NCBI GenBank assembly: GCA_011754535.1
Contig: JAAQVN010000001.1
Coordinates: 1,240,001 to 1,304,000 of the forward strand
Direction: 5' to 3'
DNA: 64,000 nt
Source: Enterobacter asburiae
Lineage (GTDB): Bacteria; Pseudomonadota; Gammaproteobacteria; Enterobacterales; Enterobacteriaceae
The stretch's first letter is position 1. Each line of letters starts with the position of its first letter. The notes under the pieces are model-generated. The model saw nothing but the letters and a program-made list of their open reading frames with translations, did no database searches and was not told the origin of the DNA. The translations under genes were made by a program, and so were the position numbers. Positions 6,185-13,630 of this stretch are shown here, piece after piece.

Positions 6185-7642
6185 ATGCAGGTCACTATTG
6201 ATGGTGTCCCGTATGCACCCGCCTGCGCAATTTCATCGCGGATCGGCATTGCAATATCCACACACCAGCGCGCTGACGTTCTGAAACGAGCGCTCGAACA
6301 GCACATGAAGCACCTGCCAGCTGGAGCGCTGGTGGTGGTTGTAGATGATGGTTCGAAACCGGCCGCGGTAGGACCTGACGGCGTGCAGCTGCTTCGCCAT
6401 GAAACATCACTCGGCATTGTTGCTTCGAAGAATGCCAGCCTGTCAGCCCTGATGGATGCCGGGTGCGAACATCTTTTTTTATGGGATGATGACGCCTGGC
6501 CCATCGCTGACAACTGGCACCTCCCTTACATCGAATCACCAGAACCTCATCTTGCTTACCAGTTTCTCGATCTTGCTGGTCGCAATAAGCTGAATGACCT
6601 TTCGGAGCTTTACCGTGACGATCAGCATGTGGCGTATACTGGCCAGCGCGGCGTGATGCTTTATTACCACCGCAGCGCCATCGAGAAGGTGGGCGGATTC
6701 GATCCGGTTTATGGACGCGGCATGTACGAGCACAGCGACCTCGCCCTGCGGATTCATAACGCTGGCCTCACGACGTGGGCTTACGCTGATGTCGTCGGTT
6801 CAGAAATGCTGATTCATTCTCTTGATGAGCATGAGGCCGTAGAGCGTTCGGTACCGAAACCAGACCGGCAGGCGCTGGTGGAACGTAACGTTAAAATCCA
6901 CAACGAACGGCGTGATACCGGGTTTACTGGTTACGTGGAGTATCGGCGGCAGCGCGACGTGGTTATAACTACTCTGCTGACCAGCCAGCCTGACCCGCAG
7001 CGCGGTACGAAAATGCTGGCCGCACCTGACATGCTGAGCAAATGGGCGGTATCGCTGCGTAACTGTCGACGTATTGCGCTGGTGGATGAACTGCAGACAG
7101 CCCCGGCAGATGTTGAGCTGTACCGCGTTCCTGACGTGAAGATGAACGTCTACTTCCGGCGCTGGCTGCACATCTGGCAGCATCTACGCGCTCACCCTGA
7201 ATACCGGTTCGTCTGGTGTACCGATGGTACCGATGTCGAAATGCTTCGCGCGCCATGGGATGAAATGCAGCCAGGGTATGTTTACGTCGGTTCCGAACCG
7301 AAGACCTACGCCGACACCTGGGCAAAGCAGAATCATCCTGAGCGTATCTATCAGGAGTTCATTGAAGCGCACCGCAATAATGTGATGCTTAACGCTGGTC
7401 TGCTGGGTGGCAGCCGCACTGATGTAATGGCGTTCGCTCACGGCATCATCCGTCTTTACTACCGGATCGAAAGTTATCGCTTCTGGAAGAAAGAGCAGGC
7501 TGGCGCTGCAGTGGGTGACATGCTGGCGTTCGGTATTATCGCTCATTCATTCGCAGGAAAGGTGATTACCGGACCTCATGTGCACACCGTTTTCAAAACT
7601 GATGGGATCGGTAAGGAGGTCGCATGGTGGAAACACAAGTGA
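6185..7642 (+). CDS. phage-encoded two-domain glycosyltransferase
   Basis: 485 residues. The N-terminal half is a family-2 GT-A domain: RIGIAISTHQRADVLKRALE, VVVVDDGSK, SLGIVASKNASL, then the FLWDDDAWP metal/nucleotide-sugar motif and GGFDPVYGRGMYEHSDLALR as acceptor segment. The C-terminal half (from about residue 260) carries a second transferase-like block with FVWCTDGTDVEML and NNVMLNAGLLGG. It is soluble, so it would act in the cytoplasm on a sugar nucleotide and an unknown acceptor. Prophage genes of this sort may modify tail fibres or cell-surface sugars. The GGAGGT close to its end is the ribosome site of the overlapping next gene. Confidence 0.75.
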   Translation: MQVTIDGVPYAPACAISSRIGIAISTHQRADVLKRALEQHMKHLPAGALVVVVDDGSKPAAVGPDGVQLLRHETSLGIVASKNASLSALMDAGCEHLFLWDDDAWPIADNWHLPYIESPEPHLAYQFLDLAGRNKLNDLSELYRDDQHVAYTGQRGVMLYYHRSAIEKVGGFDPVYGRGMYEHSDLALRIHNAGLTTWAYADVVGSEMLIHSLDEHEAVERSVPKPDRQALVERNVKIHNERRDTGFTGYVEYRRQRDVVITTLLTSQPDPQRGTKMLAAPDMLSKWAVSLRNCRRIALVDELQTAPADVELYRVPDVKMNVYFRRWLHIWQHLRAHPEYRFVWCTDGTDVEMLRAPWDEMQPGYVYVGSEPKTYADTWAKQNHPERIYQEFIEAHRNNVMLNAGLLGGSRTDVMAFAHGIIRLYYRIESYRFWKKEQAGAAVGDMLAFGIIAHSFAGKVITGPHVHTVFKTDGIGKEVAWWKHK

Positions 7643-8901
7643 AGTATGTCGTGGTTGGTCACCATTCCCGTTATGCCTCAGCTGCATTGCTTGCTGGCGA
7701 ACTTGGCGCGCACCTTCTTATCGATGAAGGGAATCACGGTGCTAACTGGAATCATCGGCGCGCTATCGAGTGGGCATCATCACCTGAGGCTTACCTAGAA
7801 TTCAGCATTGAGGCACCGCCTCCGCCGTCGGGTGTTACGGTAGAGCAGGCGTTTTTTGCCGTGATGCTAATTCCTCGTCTCGCAGCCGTGACGAACGTCT
7901 CCACCCAGTTCGATTTCTGGACGTCGGGGGAGCAGCCGCTTGCCAACACAGATACGGCGACCGTGGAGGCCGGAGCCACGCGCGCGGGTATGGGTACGAC
8001 ATGGACCAGTCACAACCTGAAAAACGGGCATACCTATTACTGGTATATCCGAACCATCAACGCGTTTGGTGCGTCTGCCTTCGTCGAGGTGGCCGCGCTG
8101 TGCCAGACAGATACCGGTGAACTCATCGACATCATTGATGATTCTGTTCGGGATTCTGATGCCTTTAAAAATATCTCGGAAGGTGTGGACACCAATCTTG
8201 AAGCTGCCATGCAGAATGCCCTGGCAAATCACGGAACGGTTGAACATCAGTACCAGCAGTATGGGGAGGTGCGCGCAGATATTCTGGTAGTAAAAACGAC
8301 TATCGCTGAAGTGGATAAAGGGCTTGCTGAGTTATCCACCTACGTGCAGGCATCAATCGGTGATATCAACGACGATCTGAATTCGCTGACCTCAGCTGTT
8401 AATCAGAAAATGACGGCTGAAGTAAACAGTGACGGAACGGCGAAAGCCTCTTACACCCTGAATCTGGGGATTATCCGTAACGGCGTGAAGTACAACACCG
8501 GTTTCGGGATGTCGATAGAACCATCCGGCGGCACCTATAAATCTACAGTGGTCTTTGCTGCAGATCAGTTTGGTATTTACTCCGGAAGTGACCCGGGAAA
8601 TTACCAGGCTGCATTCTTTGTCTATAACGGCCAGGTGTTCATCCGTGATGCCTTTATCCAGGACGGCAGCATTACTAACGCGAAGATTGGAAATTACATC
8701 AGATCTTCAAACTATGTAGCTGGTCCTGGTGGCACAGGGTGGAACATTGATAAATCAGGGAACTGTGAGCTGCACGGCGAGCTGTATGCCGCCAGCGGTA
8801 ATTTTGCGTTCACCGGGAATGGCAATGGCGTCACCATTGACGGAAGGGGCGTAAGAATTGATCTCGGTGGTGGGAACCTGATTGTTCTTGGAGAGTGGTG
8901 A
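7624..8901 (+). pseudogene. chimera: second glycosyltransferase N-terminus fused to tail-tip protein J C-terminus
   Basis: 425 residues. Residues 1 to about 53 (KYVVVGHHSRYASAALLAGE, LLIDEGNHGANWNHRRAIEW) look like the beginning of a second phage glycosyltransferase. From about residue 57 the sequence changes to the C-terminal part of lambda gpJ-like host-specificity protein: fibronectin-type segment with NGHTYYWYIRTINAFGASAF, helical AELSTYVQASIGDINDDLNS, and a DUF1983-type tail with FGMSIEP, GIYSG, FIRDAFIQDGSITNAKI. The frame is preserved across the join near base 7785. The deletion removed the rest of the transferase, all packaging, capsid and tail-assembly genes, and most of J. The product cannot build a tail; whether it is made is unknown. 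Confidence 0.8.
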
Positions 8902-8903
8902 CA

Positions 8904-9857
8904 ATGCCAAAAGGATTACGTATTACCTACGACGACGGCGGCCCGGCAATGGAAATTACGGCCGGGCTCCGCTGTCCTTCGTTTTGCCAGAACGTCAGCG
9001 AAGCATGGGATGTTAACCAGTACACGATTAATCAGCGGGTGGATGGCAGCCAGATCGTCGTTATCCCGCGTAATACCGTTTACAAACTTAACAGGGGTAC
9101 AAACCTCATTCCCACGATCGGCATGCTGGATGGATTTACCGTATCAGGTAATACAATCACCATGAATACCTGGTGGAGTGATAACTGGGGGCGCGCAAAA
9201 ACATTTGACGCGTCTATCTGGCAAATACTCCCGGCATCATCCGGGAGAGGGCTGCTGATTCAGGACAGCACTGATTTCCTCTCAATCACTGACGCCACAA
9301 TGTCGGGCTACTGCGTCTGGCGCGGCACCATCACTTTCACCGGGAGCTGGGCGACGCCGACGACAAATATCTCACGCGATCGATATCTGGTGTTTGCGAA
9401 ATGGAGCGCAGATAACGTCACCATCGAGTTTGACGGTTTAAACATTCTTGCGACGGTAGATCATTCTGGTCTCGATCAGGCTGCGACCGTCACCATGCAG
9501 ATCGCGATTTTTGCCAGTGGCGTAAGTCCGACACCAGGAAGGGGACTGAATATCATCAAAGGCGGTGTTTGCGTGTTCTCCACCACGCGCAGGCCATTTG
9601 TGTACCGGAACCAGACCTATACACCATCATGGTCAAATACCGATATTGGCGAGGGCATGATTTTGCTTGGCCGCTACGGATATAACAGTGAAGTCTACAC
9701 TGGCTGGGACTACATCAAATGGGCTGGTCTGATCCGCAGCGGCAATCTGGTGCGTGCCGGGAGAGGAAGAAATGCCGCTTCATGGACCTCGCAATACAGT
9801 GTTGTAGGGCGAAGGCTGACAAGCCTCACTATTCCCGTCATTGATGCAATTTACTGA
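8904..9857 (+). CDS. DUF6453-like phage protein
   Basis: 317 residues from the ATG at 8904, with GGAGAG at the right distance; an in-frame GTG nine bases upstream is less likely. It begins MPKGLRITYDDGGPAMEITA, which I recall as the opening of DUF6453 proteins encoded right after J in lambdoid prophages. The rest is beta-rich with many aromatic residues (WWSDNWGRAKTFDASIWQIL, VFAKWSADNVTIEFDGL), as expected of a tail-tip or fibre-associated protein. It seems full length and is closed by a strong terminator. Its function is not established. Confidence 0.7.
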   Translation: MPKGLRITYDDGGPAMEITAGLRCPSFCQNVSEAWDVNQYTINQRVDGSQIVVIPRNTVYKLNRGTNLIPTIGMLDGFTVSGNTITMNTWWSDNWGRAKTFDASIWQILPASSGRGLLIQDSTDFLSITDATMSGYCVWRGTITFTGSWATPTTNISRDRYLVFAKWSADNVTIEFDGLNILATVDHSGLDQAATVTMQIAIFASGVSPTPGRGLNIIKGGVCVFSTTRRPFVYRNQTYTPSWSNTDIGEGMILLGRYGYNSEVYTGWDYIKWAGLIRSGNLVRAGRGRNAASWTSQYSVVGRRLTSLTIPVIDAIY

Positions 9858-9858
9858 C

Positions 9859-9880
9859 AACCCGCTTCGGCGGGTTTTTT
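9859..9880 (+). terminator. strong intrinsic terminator
   Basis: Stem AACCCGC / GCGGGTT closed by a stable TTCG tetraloop and followed by a T-tract. It begins one base after the preceding stop codon and separates the DUF6453-like gene from the tail-fibre gene. Confidence 0.9.
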
Positions 9881-9904
9881 ATTATCTGAATTCAGGAGTC
9901 CATT

Positions 9905-11020
9905 ATGTCAGCAGGAACCATTACCCTGACAAACGGGTCCGCTGTTGTTGGCGGTTCCGGAACCTCATTCGCAACCGAACTCGCCGCAGGTGACTTTATT
10001 GTCTCCACTGTGGGCGGCGTTGATTATACGCTGCCCGTTAAATCAGTCGAGAGTAATACCCAACTGACGCTGGTCAGCAACTTTACCGGGCCAACTCAAT
10101 CAGGCGCAGCATGGTCAGCGGTTCCCCGTGTTGCGCTCAATATGGTAACGGCTACGCTGGTGGCACAAAGCGCTGAAGCGCTGCGTGGACTGAATTACGA
10201 CAAACAGAACTGGCAGCAGGTTTACAGCGCCGCCGGAAACATCACGGTAAAGCTTCCAGACGGCACTACCTTCACCGGCCCGTCATGGAAATACCTGTCT
10301 GACAATATGGCGACGAAGACTGGCGGGGCCGTACCTGTTAACCAGGGCGGGACCGGTTCGACAACTGCATCAGGCGCTCGCACAAACCTCGGTTTGGGAG
10401 ATCTGGCAACTGAAAACAGTAGCGGTATCAGAAAGCAACTTTTCAAAGTTGACCCGCAACTAGGAAGCACGGTTGAACTTAATGTGTTTAACCCTGGCGC
10501 TGGTGTGAAGAATGGCTCCGGACTGATGTTCAGGCGTCCCGCATCAGATGGTTATGTCATCATGCAGTACAACACCTCAGGCGATTATGAGGTCAGTAAC
10601 GTAATCATGGGTATCGATACTGCGTCACGTAACGTTTCATGGGATTTCCAGTTATCAGGTAATGCCGTTGCGAATGCCGGTTCATGGCTGAGCAATTCCG
10701 ATAAAGACATCAAGACTAATATAAAGGTCATAGAAAACCCGCTTGAGAAAATGCGCATGATGCACGGATATACCTGGGACCGCCTTGATGATGCGCCGGC
10801 GGGTCAGGGATTTATTGCGCAGGAACTTATGGAAGTCATACCCACGGCAGTATTTGAGGGCGGACGTACTGAGCTTAAAGACGGAACGGTAGTTGAGAAA
10901 ACCTTATCGGTCGATGTTACCGGCGCTTCAGCAGCGCTTCACCATGAAGCTATTCTGGCTTTAATGGATCAAATTGAAGATTTAAAGAAACAGGTCGAGG
11001 CGTTGCAGCCTGGAAGTTAA
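9905..11020 (+). CDS. tail fibre protein with S74 self-cleaving chaperone domain
   Basis: 371 residues. The N-terminal 80 residues (AGTITLTNGSAVVGGSGTSF, LAAGDFIV, DYTLPVKSVESNTQLTLVS) are a repeat seen in phage tail proteins that attach to the tail tip. A middle collagen-like/glycine-rich part includes PVNQGGTGSTTASGARTNLG. From about residue 260 comes a peptidase S74 intramolecular chaperone: SDKDIKTNIK with its Ser and Lys, MMHGYTWDRLDD, GFIAQELMEVIPTAV, ALHHEAILALMDQIEDLKKQ. This domain trimerises the fibre and then cuts itself off. A GGAG ribosome site precedes the ATG. It appears intact, though the rest of the tail is gone. Confidence 0.85.
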   Translation: MSAGTITLTNGSAVVGGSGTSFATELAAGDFIVSTVGGVDYTLPVKSVESNTQLTLVSNFTGPTQSGAAWSAVPRVALNMVTATLVAQSAEALRGLNYDKQNWQQVYSAAGNITVKLPDGTTFTGPSWKYLSDNMATKTGGAVPVNQGGTGSTTASGARTNLGLGDLATENSSGIRKQLFKVDPQLGSTVELNVFNPGAGVKNGSGLMFRRPASDGYVIMQYNTSGDYEVSNVIMGIDTASRNVSWDFQLSGNAVANAGSWLSNSDKDIKTNIKVIENPLEKMRMMHGYTWDRLDDAPAGQGFIAQELMEVIPTAVFEGGRTELKDGTVVEKTLSVDVTGASAALHHEAILALMDQIEDLKKQVEALQPGS

Positions 11021-11028
11021 GGAAACCA

Positions 11029-11100
11029 CCGCCCACCGTATGCAAGAATGGTCAGCGGCTGGTTGCTCAGTGTCCATGCCTGAGCAATTGTCGGGAATTT
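11029..11100. repeat. direct repeat, left copy
   Basis: About 72 bases that recur, diverged, at 11435-11502. On the minus strand this copy is an open frame encoding FPTIAQAWTLSNQPLTILAY followed by GGRW and a stop near 11017, like the C-terminal end of a phage tail or surface protein. Confidence 0.7.
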
Positions 11101-11229
11101 TACCAGAATGATTTTGGCTGAGCACAAACGTAGTGGAAAGCAAGCAGGCGGTAATAATTTAAGATGTGGCTGTGTGCACGCTTTATAAAAGATTTCCGAT
11201 CTTTAAGGGGATTTGCAAAGCATAAGTTA

Positions 11230-11337
11230 TTAAAGTTCATCAGGATTGTTCGATGTGCTGATGCCGACTTTGACCAGGCTCAATATCATCAGACCAAGAG
11301 CTACAACCACAGTTGAAGCGATTATAAATGTTGTCAT
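11230..11337 (-). CDS. possible small membrane protein, 35 residues
   Basis: Minus-strand frame MTTFIIASTVVVALGLMILS followed by a short hydrophilic tail (KVGISTSNPDEL). One clear transmembrane helix with the look of a phage small membrane protein. The ribosome site is weak (GTGAGAAATCTCGAC before the ATG). It lies between the two copies of the direct repeat, downstream of the AlpA genes on the same strand. It may be a real small gene or a remnant; family unknown. Confidence 0.35.
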   Translation of the reverse strand: MTTFIIASTVVVALGLMILSLVKVGISTSNNPDEL

Positions 11338-11434
11338 GTCGAGATTTCTCACAGGAGTGTGTTAGTTAGACTGCATGAAGCCACAAACGTTCAGAACATA
11401 AAAATAAATATGAGAGTGATCATTGAGGGAGGTG

Positions 11435-11502
11435 CCGCCCATCGTATGCAAGAATGGGCGGTGGCTGGTTGCTCAGTGTTCATGCCTGAGCTACCGGGAA
11501 TT
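11435..11502. repeat. direct repeat, right copy (degenerate)
   Basis: Second copy of the 11029-11100 sequence, 406 bases further on. On the minus strand it encodes nearly the same peptide but with a stop codon in place of a tryptophan codon, so it looks like a decayed duplicate. Confidence 0.7.
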
Positions 11503-11505
11503 AGT

Positions 11506-11733
11506 TTACTTGAGGTATCGTTCGGTGTCTCTTTTATTAATATGTCTGGCTTTCCATTCAGAATAATCTCTCAGTAACCATCTCGAACTTCTGCCTAGCT
11601 TTACCGGGGCAGGGAATTCGCCCCGATTTATAATTGAGTAAAAGTATTTAGCAGTGAACCCCGAATCGTTAGTTATGTACTTGAGGTCAATGAATGAATC
11701 ATCAGAAAGGTTAGTTCTTGTCTTTGGCATCAT
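11506..11733 (-). CDS. AlpA-like excisionase/regulator (first of tandem pair)
   Basis: 75 residues: DLKYITNDSGFTAKYFYSII, then NRGEFPAPVKLGRSSRWLLRDYSEWKARHI. The helix-turn-helix followed by FPxPVKLGRSSRW is the AlpA/MerR winged-helix pattern. It lies downstream of a second, related minus-strand gene with a 57-base gap, so both probably share a transcript. A second in-frame methionine follows the first; I give the longer form. Low GC like the rest of the phage region. The two paralogues differ clearly in sequence, which argues for separate acquisition rather than a recent duplication. Confidence 0.8.
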   Translation of the reverse strand: MMPKTRTNLSDDSFIDLKYITNDSGFTAKYFYSIINRGEFPAPVKLGRSSRWLLRDYSEWKARHINKRDTERYLK

Positions 11734-11790
11734 GTATGTATTTCCTATAGTCGAGAACTCATTGAAAATGTGCGAAGATAAAAATTACCG

Positions 11791-11982
11791 CTACTTATAC
11801 TCCCTCGATGCTCGAACTTTTTCAGTGATCCACGCTTCCACTTCCGTTGATATCCACCTAGTTGACCTACCTATTTTTATTGATTGTGGAAACTCGCCCG
11901 CATTCATCGACTTGTAAATGAATACCTTTTTGAACCCAACAGCCCTACAAACTTCTTTCAGATCCATCAAATATATGTTCAA
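11791..11982 (-). CDS. AlpA-like excisionase/regulator (second of tandem pair)
   Basis: 63 residues: DLKEVCRAVGFKKVFIYKSM, NAGEFPQSIKIGRSTRWIST, VEAWITEKV. A complete AlpA-type winged helix. Its start is preceded by GAGAGCAC, a weak ribosome site, and by the AT-rich region that closes the mobile element. Together with the neighbour at 11506 and the gene at 1328 there are three AlpA-type proteins in one element, more than a single phage needs. This could mean that two elements have merged. Probably controls integration or excision. Confidence 0.8.
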   Translation of the reverse strand: MNIYLMDLKEVCRAVGFKKVFIYKSMNAGEFPQSIKIGRSTRWISTEVEAWITEKVRASREYK

Positions 11983-12287
11983 GTTGTGCTCTCCTCATTG
12001 AATGATAAATTGACGTCTTCTTGGAAAAACTAACATTGACACGAAAGGAAGAACGAAGGAGTGAACAAAAGAAAACCCGACGCGGTTTCCATGCAAACAA
12101 ATATGGGGGTACTTTAGGGGGTATGTTGTTTTATTGAATGGTATATTTATTAGCATTATCAGTGTATTATTTGAATGTATCGAATCCTACAGGGGTGCCA
12201 TTATCCTTATCCTTTACTGAAATATTTGAACTGAAACATATCCCTGCTTTACTGAAAGGTGATTAATCCTGCGATGAGGGTCCACCT
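11983..12287. other. intergenic boundary between prophage remnant and chromosome
   Basis: About 300 AT-rich bases without a convincing gene. The base composition changes from low to typical enterobacterial GC across it, so an attachment site is likely to lie here, but I cannot pick out the repeat because the partner site is outside the window. The last 12 bases contain GAGGGTCCACCT as ribosome site of the P450 gene. Confidence 0.5.
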
Positions 12288-13508
12288 GTGGCATATGTCG
12301 ACAAAGCACTTCGGTTTAATCCCGCCTCACCTGTCTTTCAGGAAAATCTTCATAACGTCTATCAGCATATGCGACACCACCAGCCGGTGGCGCGAATCGG
12401 TAAAACGTGGGTGCTTACCCGCTATCAGGATGTTTATCAGGCGCTAAAAGAGCGAGCGTTCGTCTCTTCGGGCATACCTGAAGATGTTCATACCGAAATG
12501 GAAAAACAGTGCTTCAATCTCTCGCCTCCTTTACGGGATCTTCTCTACGGCATTGTGCTGTTTGAAGATGGAAATGTGCATCGCGCGCACCGTCAGGCGC
12601 TGCAGGCTCTGTTTACCGGCGAATCCTGGGCGGCGCTAACCCGGCTTGTTTCTGAGGAGTCGCATTCAGTGGTGGCAGATTTAACAACCACCGGCACATT
12701 TGACGGCATAAGCCAGCTTGCTGCGCCGCTCTGGGGAAAACTGTTTACCGCCTGGCTCAACCTGCCGAAAGCGCAGCAGGAGGTGGTAGAACAAGAGAAA
12801 AATGCCATCCGGCTCTTATTAGATCCCAGCGCCATCGATCGAGAGGGACTTGAGCGGCTGGTCGTGGCGCTTTCCCGTCTGGATGACAGTTTTCGACAAC
12901 TTGCGCAGGCGCACGGGCAGGGTTACGACTCGCTTTTTTATCGCAGCCTTCTGAAAGGATATGGCGGCGATCGGGATGCGCTTGCCGCACGGTTTAGCAC
13001 CGACTGCGTCACGATGCTTATCGGCGGCAGTGAAACCAGCGAAGCGTTAACCGGAAACCTGGTGTATATGCTGGCACAGCATCCTGAACTACAGGAACGG
13101 GTCAGAAATAACACTCTCCGGATGAAAGAGATCGTCAGTGAAACCATGCGCTTTGAGTCTCCGCTGCAGATGGGCAGACGAAGGGTTGCAGCTCCCGTGC
13201 AGTTTCTGGGGCGCGAACTTAAAGCCGGGGATAACATCTTATTATGCCTCGGCTCTGCGAATCGGGATGAAAGCGTCTTTGAAGAGGCGTGGCGCTTTAT
13301 TCCCGGCCGCAAGAACGCGCAGCGACAGCTGGGATTTGGCGCCGGTGTACACCAGTGTATTGGGCAACTGCTGGCGCAGTGTCAGGCTGAAACGTTGGCG
13401 ATGGCCTTAAGCGAACGCGGGACGATCTCTCTTGTGGGAGACGCGAAATGGTCGAATCGAAGCCTGATTCTCCGTACGCTGGAGACGCTGCCTGTTAAAA
13501 TTATCTAA
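12288..13508 (+). CDS. cytochrome P450
   Basis: 406 residues from a GTG start. The haem-binding loop is FGAGVHQCIG at residues 350-359 with Cys357 as the iron ligand. The K-helix ExxR motif is ETMR at 285-288, followed by FESPLQMGRR. The I-helix oxygen-activation motif is GGSET around 246-250, a slight variant of AG-x-x-T. There is no membrane anchor, so it is a soluble bacterial-type class I monooxygenase that needs electrons from a ferredoxin and reductase. No redox partner is encoded nearby. P450 genes are uncommon in Enterobacteriaceae. It stands alone at the edge of the prophage, but its GC and codon use resemble the chromosome. The substrate cannot be told. Confidence 0.9.
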   Translation: MAYVDKALRFNPASPVFQENLHNVYQHMRHHQPVARIGKTWVLTRYQDVYQALKERAFVSSGIPEDVHTEMEKQCFNLSPPLRDLLYGIVLFEDGNVHRAHRQALQALFTGESWAALTRLVSEESHSVVADLTTTGTFDGISQLAAPLWGKLFTAWLNLPKAQQEVVEQEKNAIRLLLDPSAIDREGLERLVVALSRLDDSFRQLAQAHGQGYDSLFYRSLLKGYGGDRDALAARFSTDCVTMLIGGSETSEALTGNLVYMLAQHPELQERVRNNTLRMKEIVSETMRFESPLQMGRRRVAAPVQFLGRELKAGDNILLCLGSANRDESVFEEAWRFIPGRKNAQRQLGFGAGVHQCIGQLLAQCQAETLAMALSERGTISLVGDAKWSNRSLILRTLETLPVKII

Positions 13509-13630
13509 GCGATAATGAGGGTAATGACAGGATGAGGATCCTATTCCCTCGTGATTCACAATAAAATTAACGACACCGAGAACTAGAAATAATGTCATAG
13601 CAGCCGCTCCCAACGCAGAGTGGCTGTCCT

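Noticed and set aside
11359..11577. Plus-strand 72-residue frame covering the right direct repeat
   Set aside because: An AGGAG lies before its GTG, but the product is not coherent and overlaps a real AlpA gene on the other strand.
11983..12287. Search for a tRNA gene or attachment core at the right prophage border
   Set aside because: No tRNA-like cloverleaf was recognised, and the left partner site lies outside the window, so no att site can be claimed.
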